This document shows positions 1-9,736 of a DNA stretch of 64,000 nt, one piece after another. The position numbers and the translations under genes were made by a program. How positions within the stretch are numbered: position 1 is the stretch's first letter; the number at the start of each line of letters is the position of its first letter. Location: assembly GCF_963576675.1 (NCBI RefSeq), contig NC_088918.1:70047501-70111500 (forward strand), written 5' to 3'. The stretch is from Euphorbia lathyris (lineage: Eukaryota > Streptophyta > Magnoliopsida > Malpighiales > Euphorbiaceae). A model generated the notes under the pieces. That model was not told where the DNA came from. It saw nothing but the letters and a program-made list of their open reading frames with translations, and ran no database searches.

Positions 1-224
1 GTCTGGGTCCGTAGGTCCTCGGGAAAGCGATTTCGCTTCGAAAATGCGTGGTTCCAAGAGGAGCAGTGCGAATTGGTGGTAGCTGCAGCATGGAGCGCGG
101 AAGCTGATAGCGCAATTAGCGCTAAACTAACAAGCTGTAGGACGACATTACAAAGATGGAGTTCGAACTTGGATAACAATTTCAAGAAATCGTTAAACAA
201 TCTTCGAGTACTGCTGCAGCGGTA
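1..224 (+). pseudogene. LINE ORF2 fragment, endonuclease-RT linker
   Basis: The frame starting at base 1 reads without a stop to the insertion at 225. It contains RFRFENAWFQEEQC, a typical plant LINE linker sequence downstream of the endonuclease, followed by a helical segment ending LLQR. The reading continues in frame at 2011 after the solo LTR. It is partial at the window edge. Confidence 0.8.
220..224. repeat. target site duplication, left copy (CGGTA)
   Basis: CGGTA at 220-224 faces TGGTA at 2006-2010 across the solo LTR. Four of five bases match. The one difference is C to T at a CpG, as expected from decay of a methylated cytosine. Confidence 0.65.
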
Positions 225-1230
225 TGATGCGTGGTTCGTCTAGCTATGTTTACGGATGTAGTGTGATATGAGTGTGCTATGGGACTATGGATGTGGTCTT
301 TCTAATTGCTCTAAATTCACTAGACGTCACTACTTAGGGGCAAGTGTACCCCGTCGTATCAAGTAATAATCCGGTTAAGACCGGGTATCGAATCCACGGG
401 ATTTATAATTACAAGTATTAGACGACTCGGTTTCGTATGTTATTTAAACGGTAATTACTTTGGGGTTAAGTAAGACTCAACTACACGCTATTCCTTGATA
501 TTGGCGACACAGATTTATGTAGCTAAAACTCTATGAAGTGGGATGAATATGATAAGTTATAACCATGATAAATAATGATTCTAAATGTATACGGATAATA
601 GTTTACTCTTGCAAAGACGACTAAGTGTAGTAGAACCGACCCGTGAAGTACTTAGACTACGTGGTTCCTAGTCAAGGCGTGTCTAATGCGAGGGCATTAG
701 AAACTAGGGCCCGTAAGTTCCGTGACTTGTCAATTCCTACAGTTTCCGGTTTGTCACTTCCGGTAAGGCAACACCTATATAACTCCCTAAAGATAGCCCG
801 AATGGCGGCGGTAATCGCGTTCTCCTACACAATAATCAATTATCAATATCAAAACAAGTAATAAACATTAACACATAAAGGGAAATAGAGATTATAAATC
901 ATAAATTATAAATATGGAAAGTGATTAGATGAAATACAACCAAGCCTAGTACATAGGAAGAGTACAAGCTAATTAGCAAGTAAAAAGGGAGAATCCGCCC
1001 TTGGAACTAGCTAACCAGACTCAAAGCCGTCTCCTAGGTCGTGGAGGTGGAACTCTCGAGCTTGGTGACGAATGGTGCAACGGAGCGTCAATGGAACGCC
1101 GGAACAACGAACAAGCTCTCGAGGGGGGAGAGTTTAACTTACAAAATCTGAATCTAAATTACAAAGAAAGAAAAGAGCATAGTGTAGCTCTCTAGTATGT
1201 AGTTGGTGTTAAATGAAGTTCAAGAGCTTC

Positions 1231-1241
1231 TTATTTATAGA
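1231..1241 (-). promoter_or_regulatory. TATA box of the solo LTR
   Basis: The minus strand reads CTATAAATAA here, about 75 bp downstream (in element orientation) of the palindrome array. This is the same relative position as the TATA boxes in the other palindrome-bearing LTRs. Confidence 0.55.
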
Positions 1242-1317
1242 CATCAAGCAAGGGCAAGTTTGTAATTTCACAAAGTACAAGTATGGAGCAACATTATTTG
1301 GTGCAGAAATCCCATGA

Positions 1318-1770
1318 TACGCCCCACGTAAATTGGTCTACGCCCCGCGTAAATGCCCATTCCGTCAGAAATCTCCTGCATGTGGACCAATTCATTGTCT
1401 TGTTGTCTCAAGCACGCCCTGCGTAAGGGATTGTACGCCCCGCGTGTTTGAGTCTCTGGAGTTTTATTGCTTGAATTGGTATTTTTACGCCGTGCGTAGC
1501 TGAAGTACGCCCCGTGTAAAAGAGTCTCTGATCTTTTTATGTTGAAGAACTGCCTTTTACGCCCCCGCGTATATGGTGGTACGCCCCGCGTAAGGAGAGT
1601 TGACTCTGGGAGACAATGCAGTCTGACTTTCAGGATTAGGCCAATTATTGCCGACATGTGTCATACGCCCCGCGTATGCTGAGTTAGTTCCACATGGCTT
1701 CTGCGGATAAGGCAATCATTACCAACACCATGTTTCACGCCCCGCGTAGGGGATTATACGCCCCGCGTAT
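1318..1770. repeat. array of about eleven TACGCCCCGCGTA palindromes
   Basis: About eleven copies of a 13-base hairpin unit (stem TACGC/GCGTA, loop CCC) lie at irregular spacing of roughly 20-80 bp. Some arms are mutated, e.g. near 1318, 1411, 1486 and 1506. They sit in the U3 part of the solo LTR, just upstream of its TATA box. The units stand out as CpG-rich islands in otherwise AT-rich DNA. Confidence 0.85.
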
Positions 1771-2005
1771 GGAGTGGATTTTTGCTCCTTTCTCGTACAT
1801 GAAATACAAAACTTGAGAGCCGAGTTAGCTTGACGTTTTTATTTCCTAAACTAATCAAAAACGAGGAAAATAAACTGAAAGTACGAGATTTATTTTTATT
1901 TCTTTATTTTATCAAAACACTTTATTTTTGTAATTAAACTTATTTATTTTATCTAAAATCAACCCGTAAATCACGCTAAAAGATAGGGGTAAAATACCCC
2001 TATCA

Positions 2006-2010
2006 TGGTA
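2006..2010. repeat. target site duplication, right copy (TGGTA)
   Basis: Partner of CGGTA at 220-224, bracketing the solo LTR. Confidence 0.65.
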
Positions 2011-2231
2011 CAAGGGTAGAAGGGACAGATTTGGGGCTGAATAATATAGCTGAGCTTCTCAAGCCTACTCTAAAGCTCTGAGATAGCAAGAGGATTTTTG
2101 GAAACAGAGAGCCAAGTTGTTTTGGCTTCAGGATGGCGACTCCAATACAAAATATTTTCATGCATATGCATCAGAGAGGAAACGCCATAACGGATTCAGT
2201 GAGCTACAGAATGAGGTAAAGGGCAGGTGTA
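2011..2231 (+). pseudogene. LINE ORF2 fragment upstream of the RT domain
   Basis: This continues the frame of 1-224. It includes EDFWKQRAKLFWLQDGDSN and TKYFHAYASERKRHN, the hallmark plant LINE segment (xxWLxxGDxNTxFFH) just before the reverse transcriptase. Three in-frame stops (TAA, TGA, TAG) lie before the conserved block; two can be explained by C-to-T changes in CGA and CAG. The frame resumes at 9737. Confidence 0.85.
2227..2231. repeat. target site duplication, left copy (GTGTA)
   Basis: Exact 5-bp direct repeat with 9732-9736, bracketing the 7.5-kb composite retroelement. Confidence 0.85.
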
Positions 2232-2631
2232 TGATAGGGGTCAAAAACCCCTATCTTTGGGTACGGTTTTAGGACGGGTTTTAGCATTATTTAGTTAATA
2301 AGCGAGCATTTCTCGCATTTAAATGCTTTTGTGTGAGTTAGTTAGGAATTGGAAACGTTTTATTTATTTTTCGTTGTTTAGGCTCGTTTTATGACCAATC
2401 TAGGCAATTACGGCCAAAATAGCATGCATAGTATAATTCCGTTATCTTTTGAAGCTAATTGGTCCGTCAAAAGTCGCACCAAACGAAGCGTTTGCTCAAA
2501 ATAAGCGATTGGCGGGTCAATTTAGCCTTTGGACTAATATTATCTAGAGTTTCTGTACATGCGCACGTATAAGTTCGGACGAAAAAGGCATCGACGGCAG
2601 TCGGCAAGCATGCGGGGGCATACCGGGCAAG

Positions 2632-2748
2632 AATGCTCGACGAGCGGGCCTCCGTAGGCCATGCCTGCTCGCCGAGCAGGCCCCTGGAGGCCTGCTCGCC
2701 GCGAGCAGCGCCTGCTCGCCGAGCAGCTCGCCCTGCTCGGCGAGCAGA
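2632..2748. repeat. CTGCTCGCCGAGCAG palindrome array in LTR1
   Basis: Clustered perfect and imperfect copies of a 15-base palindrome (CTGCTCG-C-CGAGCAG), mixed with GGCCTCCGTAGGCC-type palindromes, are packed almost head to tail. Unit number and order differ from the arrays at 7370-7538 and 9208-9333 in the sister LTRs. ORFs called across this region on either strand are composition artefacts. Confidence 0.85.
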
Positions 2749-2864
2749 CCTGCGGGAATTGGTCAAAAAGACCAATTCCGCCCCCACGATGCCACGATGG
2801 ACCCCACGACTTCCTACCTGCATAAGGACACGAAAATAGGTCAAAAAGAGGCCCGAGCCACGCC

Positions 2865-2872
2865 TATAAATA
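2865..2872 (+). promoter_or_regulatory. TATA box of LTR1
   Basis: CGCCTATAAATAGAG lies about 115 bp downstream of the palindrome array, the expected core promoter of the LTR. The same site occurs at 7653-7660 in LTR2 and on the minus strand at 9084-9091 in LTR3. Confidence 0.6.
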
Positions 2873-3838
2873 GAGTTTTTCCAATATAAATTAGTATCTT
2901 TCATTTATTTGTAAATTACTTTAGCTTTCCCCTTGTAATTCCTCTCCATCTCCTCCATATCCTTCAAACCTCCATTGAAGCTCCTTCAAAGCTTTTCTCG
3001 AGGAATTATCAAGGTTCGTCCTTAAGATTAGGTCGCCGGCTGCAGAGTAAACAGGTTCCCTGAAAGGGATTTTTGTATCTCCTTTTATCTTTCCTTGTTT
3101 GTACTCTTTGATACAGTTGCCGAACCTAGCTTATTGTATCTTGTGACATTGTTCTTCGCCTTTAATAATAATTTAGCTCTTATTTTGTTCTATGATTATT
3201 TGTCTAATCTCTGTCTTACGCTTTATTCAATTGGTTTAACTCATTCAAAAGCCCCAAAATCTAGTAGGCACATATTGCGAGCTGAATCTGACCTAGTCAG
3301 AGCCTAGGAGATTGACAACCTCTTAGTTGATTAAGCGCCAATTTACTGAGCCTTAGACCTAGTTTCGGCCTTAGGGAATCACGCGCTAGGAACCTTAGGA
3401 GGGTAAGTAGGGTTAATCGCCTTTAATACAAGTGACTCAGATTAGGTTTTTACTCAATAGACCTAACAATCTATCTTCATTATTATCGTTCATACCATGT
3501 TCCTTCGGGTAATTGCATCTAGTGAAAGATCATTTAGGAGTAGTTTAACTTAATTAGGGGTAGAGTAGCTTAATTAGGCATAGAATAACTTAGTTAGAAT
3601 CAGATAACTTAGTTAGGATTAGTATAATTCAACCTAGGAGTAGATTAACTTAATCAAACAAACTCAAAACCCCCTAAGCCTAGATAACTCCTGAAACCAA
3701 GTAGCTCGATACTTGCAGAAATAAATCCTGTGGACGATAACTTGGACTTAACTAGAAATTTATTACTTGATAACGACGGGGTACACTTATCCCTTAGTGA
3801 GTCTTCATCCCAACTTAGGTGAAGGCGCATCAAGTTTT

Positions 3839-3856
3839 TGGCGCCGTTGCCAGGGA
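3839..3856 (+). other. primer binding site, tRNA-Asp type
   Basis: TGGCGCCGTTGCCAGGGA lies 6 bases after the LTR1 end. It is complementary, with one mismatch (A for G), to the 3' end of plant tRNA-Asp, the usual primer of Athila/Tat elements. Confidence 0.8.
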
Positions 3857-3919
3857 TTTATTTCTTCTGCAATATTGAACCAAAGGTCGATTTGTTAGTT
3901 TAGGCATTCCTTTGTGAAT

Positions 3920-4290
3920 ATCTCTATGAATATCATCTATACTTGTTTATCTATACTTGTTTATAACCGTTAATACTTGTTTATATTTATACTTGTTCAT
4001 ATTTATACCTGTTTATATATATACTTGCTTATACATACACTTGTTTATATACGATTCTTTTTGTAAATATCCTTGTTTATATCGTTTATACTTGTTTATA
4101 CATATACCTGTTTATACATACACTTGTTTATATACGATTCTTTTTGTGAATATCCTTATTTATATCGTTTATACTTGTTTACACATAATTATTTATACTT
4201 ATTCTCTATACTTGTTGATATATAATTTCTTTATACTTTTCTATACTTGTTCATATCTGTATACTGTTACTTATCAACTTTTGTGCTAGA
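3920..4290 (+). repeat. degenerate short tandem repeat in the leader
   Basis: Variants of a unit like TATACTTGTTTATA repeat at irregular 13-26 base spacing between the primer site and the gag remnant. The Tyr/Leu/Ile-rich ORF at 3957-4289 is a translation of this low-complexity DNA and is not a real membrane protein. Confidence 0.7.
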
Positions 4291-4320
4291 ACTTCACTTT
4301 TTCTCAGCATTCTCTGATCA

Positions 4321-5283
4321 ATGAATTGGCAAGAAAAAGTCGAGTGGCAAGCTCAAAAGTTTACTATCCCATCAAGACAATACATTCATGCCCTGGAGAA
4401 TGAGGCTCCCAATCCCTCCATGGCCGACTTAAATGAGAAAATGGATATCTTGATGGCGAAACTGAGCCTCAACACCAATGAAAGTGTAAGTTTTGTGGGT
4501 AATCACCAAAGGTATAATTCTAACCCCAATTCTTACAGCTTTTATGGTAGTGATTGGAGGAGACCTCAACACTCAATTCTGTCATACGGGAACCCTAACA
4601 TGTTGAGGCCTCCAAATAGGTTTGTTAATGAGCACAGGGAAAACGAATTGGGAATGTTCCCTTACGAACAAGCAAGCCAAGTTCCTCCATAACCCCCTAG
4701 CTCACGAGATGAGGTGTTGTCCCTTTTGAAAGGAATATCCGCCCGACTTACAATCAATGAGGAGGTTTGCAAGGACTTGAGCAACCAATTGGCTCAAATA
4801 AACAATGAGATACAAGAGCACTCCCGAGATGCCCTCCCAAGCATAAAGGAAAATATAAAAATCCCACAAAGGGAATCAGCTCAAGCCATCTCTTTGAGGA
4901 ATGACGAAAAGGTAGAACCAAGTCCACTGTCACATGCATCACTCAAGGTAAGTGAAGAACCAGAAGCGGTAAGCAACCCCGGTTCAAAATCTGAAATTCT
5001 AAATCATGTGATAGAAATAAATGATCAAATCGAAGCTTGTGTATATCAACTACCTTTTCCTCAAAAGTTCGAAAAGTTTGGATTTACTCCTTGTTCAGAA
5101 GTTTTCATTCTCTTCGACCTACCAAGAGAATCCAAAAGGGAGCAAACCAAACTTTTTCATAATATGTTTAAATTCGGCCTCCTACTTTCATTAAACTTAT
5201 TTGAGGCTCTTAATCCGTTTTGTAGGTACGGGTTATTTGTTAAGGAGTTCGAGTTCCTAACGCGAGTAGAAGCATACACCTAG
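4321..5283 (+). pseudogene. gag remnant of the Tat/Athila-like element
   Basis: A single frame of 320 codons has one internal stop (TAA, 4690-4692). Two blocks recall Athila/Tat Gag C-terminal regions: YGSDWRRPQHSILSYGNPN (cf. the family's NPGWRNHPN-type motif) and DALPSIKENIKIPQRESAQA followed by ISLRNDEK (cf. LPSxTExNPKxxxxAITLRSGK). There is no CCHC knuckle and no protease after it; the frame ends where pol should begin. The ATG at 4321 may be internal to the ancestral Gag. Family identification is by motif memory and is moderately sure. Confidence 0.6.
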
Positions 5284-6955
5284 GCGGGAATTCTATGTCG
5301 AGCTCATCGACTATAACGTAGTGCTTCTTGGGAGGCAACCCAAGTTTTAATAAAACTTTTCAGGGCTTAAAATTGGCACCGCAAATCATCAAATTTTTGG
5401 CGATTGCGATAAAATCAGTAAGTTGTCTTATCCACCCTAACTTTTTGCACTTGTACTTTATGGTTTGTGATGCAATGTTGGAACTTATTGCATATTTTTA
5501 GTGTGAGGAGGAGGGGTAGACAAACTTACAAAAATTGTATAAATTTTTTTAAAATTTTGTTGCGTCGTGTCTAGTTGAGTTTAGCGTCTTCGGGTTTTAT
5601 TTATGTTCTCGCATGTTTAGGATCTAAAACCGTGAACCTCCTTCGAATCTAAACTTCGTTATTTGTCCTTGAGGGCTGAGAACCGAATCTAAGATTGCAT
5701 GACAACTAGTTTAGGTGTAGGACACAATCCTTGTATCTGTAAAAGCATGAGCTAAAGTTTGCATTTAGACCCTACTTTTGAAGAAATGCTAAAATCATCA
5801 CTTAGGTAGATAACTTAAGAATTGAAGGCATGTGATATTAAACTTGAGTTTGGGGAGAACTAGTAAACACAAAATTGAAACCCAAAGAATTGTGAGTTGA
5901 ATTTGAGCCTAAGAGCGAACATCAAAAAGCTCTTTTTCTTGACATTTTTGTGTGAATGCTTTGACTTGTGGAAGATTACAGATTTTGCACCTAATACTGT
6001 GTTGAACCTACATGCAATGATTTGAGGTGATAAACGATGAAATCAGCCTCATTAGAATTAACCCTTTTTCTTTACCTTATTTTCTCTTTTTCATCCACTC
6101 TAGGAAGCCCCTTTGAGCCTATATTTTTGTAGTTTATAGATTTTTCTTTCGTTCTAACCTATTTTTGCAAACCACCACTTGGTTTGCTACTTAACCCAAA
6201 GTTTTTGCAAAGCTCAAATTGAGCCTTTGTTTCCTTATAGCGCTTTTTCTTTGTTTATGGCATTATAGTAGCAAGCCAAAAGGCTAAGAAGTGAATGAGC
6301 ATCACTATCCAAAAAAAAAGAAAAACAGAAAAACAGAAAAAAAGAAAAGAAAAGAAAAAAGACGAACAAAAAGGGGAGAACTTCGTTCCCCAGTTCTTAA
6401 AATCAAAACGTCTCAAAGAAAAAGAAAAAAAAATTTATGAATAAAAAGCTCAGTCACTTCATATTTGCTAAAGCCATTTGAACTTTGTTTTTCTAGCGCT
6501 AGAACTATTAACCCTTGTTGTACCTTTAACCCTCTAACCACATTACAACCCAAATTCGAGGCTGTTTTTGATATCATCGGAGTCATATAGCATAGTAGAG
6601 GAACTCGGATGAACGTGCACAATCAACGTAATCCTAAGCAAGAACATAAGCCGAGAGTAAACACTTTAGCCACCAAAATTGTGTGAATTGAGTGAACTAC
6701 CTATGGTGAGGTGTTTTACTTAGCGATCCCCTCAAGCTCGTTTAATTGAACATGTGTCCTTTTGCTTAAAACTATGACCTATGATAATTGAAATTTGGCT
6801 TTTGGATATCGTGTCTCTACTTTGTATTTCCGAATGCATGTAATTACAGATGCTCGAAATTGTGTCAAGCACCTAGTCAAACCGGGAGGTTTTCTAGCTT
6901 GCTTGTGATTGCGGGTTTAGTTTTTTTAGTTTACTTGGGGACAAGTAAAGTTTTA
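5284..6955 (+). other. non-coding interior of the LARD-like element
   Basis: No coding frame was recognised. Visible features are the potential stem-loop TTGGGAGGCAACCCAA at about 5328-5345, which in Athila/Tat elements marks the boundary after pol, a purine-rich A/G stretch at about 6305-6440, and near 6925-6955 the sequence TTACTTGGGGACAAGTAA, a palindromic motif common just before the 3' LTR of this clade. Confidence 0.55.
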
Positions 6956-6968
6956 AGTGCGAGAAGGT
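6956..6968 (+). other. polypurine tract region before LTR2
   Basis: GTGCGAGAAGGT directly precedes the TGATAGGGGT start of LTR2, the expected site of plus-strand priming. Confidence 0.5.
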
Positions 6969-8115
6969 TGATAGGGGTCAAAAACCCCTATCTTTGGGTA
7001 CGGTTTTAGGACGGGTTTTAGCATTATTTAGTTAATAAGCGAGCATTTCTCGCATTTAAATGCTTTTGTGTGAGTTAGTTAGGAATTGGAAACGTTTTAT
7101 TTATTTTTCGTTGTTTAGGCTCGTTTTATGACCAATTTAGGCAATTACGGCGAAAATAGCATGCATAGTATAATTCTGTTATCTTTTGAAGCTAATTGGT
7201 CCGTCAAAATTCGCACCAAACGAAGCGTTTGCTCAAAATAAGCGCTTGGCGGGTCAATTTAGCCTTTGGACTAATGTTATCTGGAGTTTCTGTACATGCG
7301 CAGGTATAAGTTCGGATGAAAAAGGCATCGACGGCAGTCGGTAAGCACGCGGGGGCATACCGGGCAAGAATGCTCGACGAGCGGGCCTCCGTAGGCCATG
7401 CCTGCTCGCCGAGCAGGCCTCCGTAGGCCATGCCTGCTCGCCGAGCAGGCCCCTGGAGGCCTGCTCGGGCGAGCAGGATGCCTGCTCGCTGAGAAGGGCG
7501 CTGCTCGCCGCGAGCAGCGCCTGCTCGCCGAGCAGACCTGTGGGAATTGGTCAAAAAGACCAATTCCGCCCCCACGATGCCACGACGGACCCCACGACTT
7601 CCTACCTGCATAAGGACACGAAAATAGGTCAAAAAGAGGGTCAAGCCACGCCTATAAATAGAGTTTTTCCAATGTAAATTAGTATCTTTCATTTATTTGT
7701 AAATTACTTTAGCTTTCCCCTTGTAATTCCTCTCCATCTCCTCCATATCCTTCAAACCTCCATTGAAGCTCCTTCAAAGCTTTTCTCGAGGAATTATCAA
7801 GGTTCGTCCTTAAGATTAGGTCGCCGGCTGCAGAGTAAACAGGTTCCCTGAAAGGGATTTTTGTATCTCCTTTTATCTTTCCTTGTTTGTACTCTTTGAT
7901 ATAGTTGCCGAACCTAGCTTATTGTATCTTGTGACATTGTTCTTCGCCTTTAATAATAATTTAGCTCTTATTTTGTTCTATGATTATTTGTCTAATCTCT
8001 GTTTTACGCTTTATTCAATTGGTTTAACTCATTCAAAAGCCCCAAAATCTAGTAGGCACATATTGCGAGTTGAATCTGACCTAGTTAGAGCCTAGGAGAT
8101 TGACAACCTCTTAGT
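6969..8115 (+). repeat. LTR2, 3'-truncated
   Basis: It matches LTR1 from TGATAGGGGT to ...CTCTTAGT, then switches abruptly to AAAAAACT and the inverted LTR3. About 500 bp of the LTR 3' region (R-U5) is missing. The palindrome array (7370-7538) is about 50 bp longer than in LTR1, partly through an extra GGCCTCCGTAGGCC-containing unit. Point differences from LTR1 are also more numerous than between LTR1 and LTR3. Confidence 0.85.
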
Positions 8116-9731
8116 AAAAAACTTGATGCGCCTTCACCTAAGTTGGGATGAAGACTCACTAAGGGATAAGTGTACCCCATCGTTATCAAGTAATAAATTT
8201 CTGGTTAAGTCCAGGTTATCGTCCACAGGATTTATTTCTGCAAGTATCGAGCTACTTGGTTTCAGGAGTTATCTAGGCTTAGGGGGTTTTGAGTTTGTTT
8301 GATTAAGTTAATCTACTCCTAGGTTGAATTATACTAATCCTAACTAAGTTATCTGATTCTAACTAAGTTATTCTATGCCTAATTAAGCTACTCTACCCCT
8401 AATTAAGTTGAACTACTCCTAATTGATCTTTCACTAGATGCAATTACCCGAAGGAACATGGTATGAACGATAATAATGAAGATAGATTGTTAGGTCTATT
8501 GAGTAAAAACCTAATCTGAGTCACTTGTATTCAAGGCGATTAACCCTACTTACCCTCTTGAGGTTCCTAGCGCGTGATTCCCTAAGGCCGAAACTAGGTC
8601 TAAGGCTTAGTAAATTGGCGCTTAATCAACTAAGAGGTTGTCAATCTCCTAGGCTCTGACTAGGTCAGATTCAGCTCGCAATATGTGCCTACTAGATTTT
8701 GGGGCTTTTGAATGAGTTAAACCAATTGAATAAAGCGTAAGACAGAGATTAGACAAATAATCATAGAACAAAATAAGAGCTAAATTATTATTAAAGGCGA
8801 AGAACAATGTCACAAGATACAATAAGCTAGGTTCGGCAACTGTATCAAAGAGTACAAACAAGGAAAGATAAAAGGAGATACAAAAATCCCTTTCAGGGAA
8901 CCTGTTTACTCTGCAGCCGGCGACCTAATCTTAAGGATGAACCTTGATAATTCCTCGAGAAAAGCTTTGAAGGAGCTTCAATGGAGGTTTGAAGGATATG
9001 GAGGAGATGGAGAGGAATTACAAGGGGAAAGCTAAAGTAATTTACAAATAAATGAAAGATACTAATTTACATTGGAAAAACTCTATTTATAGGCGTGGCT
9101 CGGGCCTCTTTTTGACCTATTTTCGTGTCCTTATGCAGGTAGGAAGTCGTGGGGTCCGTCGTGGCATCGTGGGGGCGGAATTGGTCTTTTTGACCAATTC
9201 TCGCAGGTCTGCTCGGCGAGCAGCGCCCTGATCGGCGAGCAGGCCTCTGGCGGCCTGCTCGGCGAGCAGGCATCCTGCTCGCCCTGCTCGGCAAGCAGGC
9301 ATGGCGTACGGAGGCCCGCTCGTCGAGCATTCTTGCCCGGTATGCCCCCGCGTGCTTGCCGACTGCCGTCGATGCCTTTTTCGTCCGAACTTATACCTGC
9401 GCATTTACAGAAATTCCAGATAACATTAGTCCAAAGGCTAAATTGACCCGCCAATCGCTTATTTTGAGCAAACGCTTCGTTTGGTGCGACTTTTGACGGG
9501 CCAATTAGCTTCAAAAGATAATGGAATAATACTATGCATGCTATTTTGGCCGTAATTGCCTAAGTTGGTTATAAAACGAGCCTAAACAACGAAAAATAAA
9601 TAAAACGTTTCCAATTCCTAACTAACTCACACAAAAGCATTTAAATGCGAGAAATGCTCGCTTATTAACTAAATAATGCTAAAACCCGTCCTAAAACCGT
9701 ACCTAAAGATAGGGGTTTTTGACCCCTATCA
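8116..9731 (-). repeat. LTR3, inverted copy of the 5' LTR plus spacer
   Basis: The reverse complement of LTR1 runs from TGATGCGCC (8124) to CCCCTATCA (9731), 1608 bp. The 8 bases at 8116-8123 are the reverse complement of AGTTTTT(T), the spacer that follows LTR1 before the primer site. LTR3 is therefore a copy of a 5' LTR, not of a 3' LTR. Its palindrome array (9208-9333) differs in unit order from LTR1 and LTR2. Its TATA is at 9084-9091. Confidence 0.85.
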
Positions 9732-9736
9732 GTGTA
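9732..9736. repeat. target site duplication, right copy (GTGTA)
   Basis: Exact match to 2227-2231, next to the outer end of LTR3. Confidence 0.85.

Larger units (their letters stand above)
225..2005 (-). mobile_element. solo LTR of a Ty3-type (Tat-like) element, reverse orientation
   Basis: This 1781-bp segment begins TG and ends CA, is flanked by a 5-bp near-perfect target duplication, and interrupts the LINE frame without changing it. Read on the minus strand it starts with TGATAGGGGTA-TTT-TACCCCTATCA, has a palindrome array, a TATA box (CTATAAATAA), and a conserved region (about 325-430) that closely matches the R-U5 region of the LTRs of the 2232-9731 element. Its last bases, CGCATCA, are also shared. 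No internal region or second LTR is present, so it is a solo LTR left by LTR-LTR recombination. Short ORFs inside are chance. Confidence 0.8.
2232..3832 (+). repeat. LTR1 (5' LTR)
   Basis: It runs from TGATAGGGGT to GGCGCATCA, 1601 bp, immediately upstream of the primer binding site. It opens with a 9-bp-stem palindrome (GATAGGGGT/ACCCCTATC, loop CAAAA). The U3 carries the palindrome array at 2632-2748, then TATAAATA at 2865-2872. The 3' part holds a conserved R-U5 region shared with the solo LTR. Near 3095-3307 LTR1 matches LTR3 more closely than it matches LTR2. Confidence 0.85.
2232..9731 (+). mobile_element. non-autonomous (LARD-like) Tat/Athila-type Ty3 retroelement with inverted LTR termini
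   Basis: The order is LTR1 (2232-3832), tRNA-Asp-type primer site, gag remnant, non-coding interior, purine tract, LTR2 (6969-8115, cut short at its 3' end), then an inverted LTR3 (8124-9731) preceded by 8 bases matching the LTR-PBS spacer. Both outer ends are therefore the 5' (U3) terminus TGATAGGGGT. A perfect GTGTA duplication brackets the whole, and deleting it with one GTGTA restores the LINE frame. So the structure either integrated as a unit or was rearranged internally afterwards. No protease, RT, RNase H or integrase is recognisable, so mobility would have depended on a partner element. The Tat/Athila assignment rests on the primer site, the gag remnant and the stem-loop-like GGGAGGCAACCCAAG motif near 5330. 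Confidence 0.85.

Noticed and set aside
1318..1770. Regularly recurring short palindromes resembling a CRISPR array
   Set aside because: Spacing is irregular, units are palindromic with variable arms, they lie inside an LTR of a plant retroelement, and no cas-like gene is present.
2467..2904. Arg/Ala-rich ORFs on both strands of the palindrome arrays (also 7204-7692, 9067-9514, 63249-63846)
   Set aside because: They are translations of GC-rich palindromic repeats, open in several frames and on both strands at once, with no recognisable domain and no conservation of frame between LTR copies.
3095..3307. 70-codon ORF repeated at 7883-8095 and, inverted, at 8649-8861
   Set aside because: It lies within the LTR downstream of the TATA box, and is repeated only because the LTR is. 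No family is recognised, and the differences between copies give no sign of protein selection.
3957..4289. Hydrophobic 110-codon ORF that looks like a membrane protein
   Set aside because: It is the translation of the TATACTTGTTTATA-type short repeat in the retroelement leader.
2232..9731. Two independent elements inserted next to each other in opposite orientation
   Set aside because: Two insertions should leave two sets of target duplications and a complete LTR2. Only one GTGTA pair exists, and LTR2 is truncated exactly at the junction.
9676..9736. First part of the ORF that runs into the LINE at 9737
   Set aside because: The first ~20 codons are inside the inverted LTR and target duplication and do not belong to the LINE protein.
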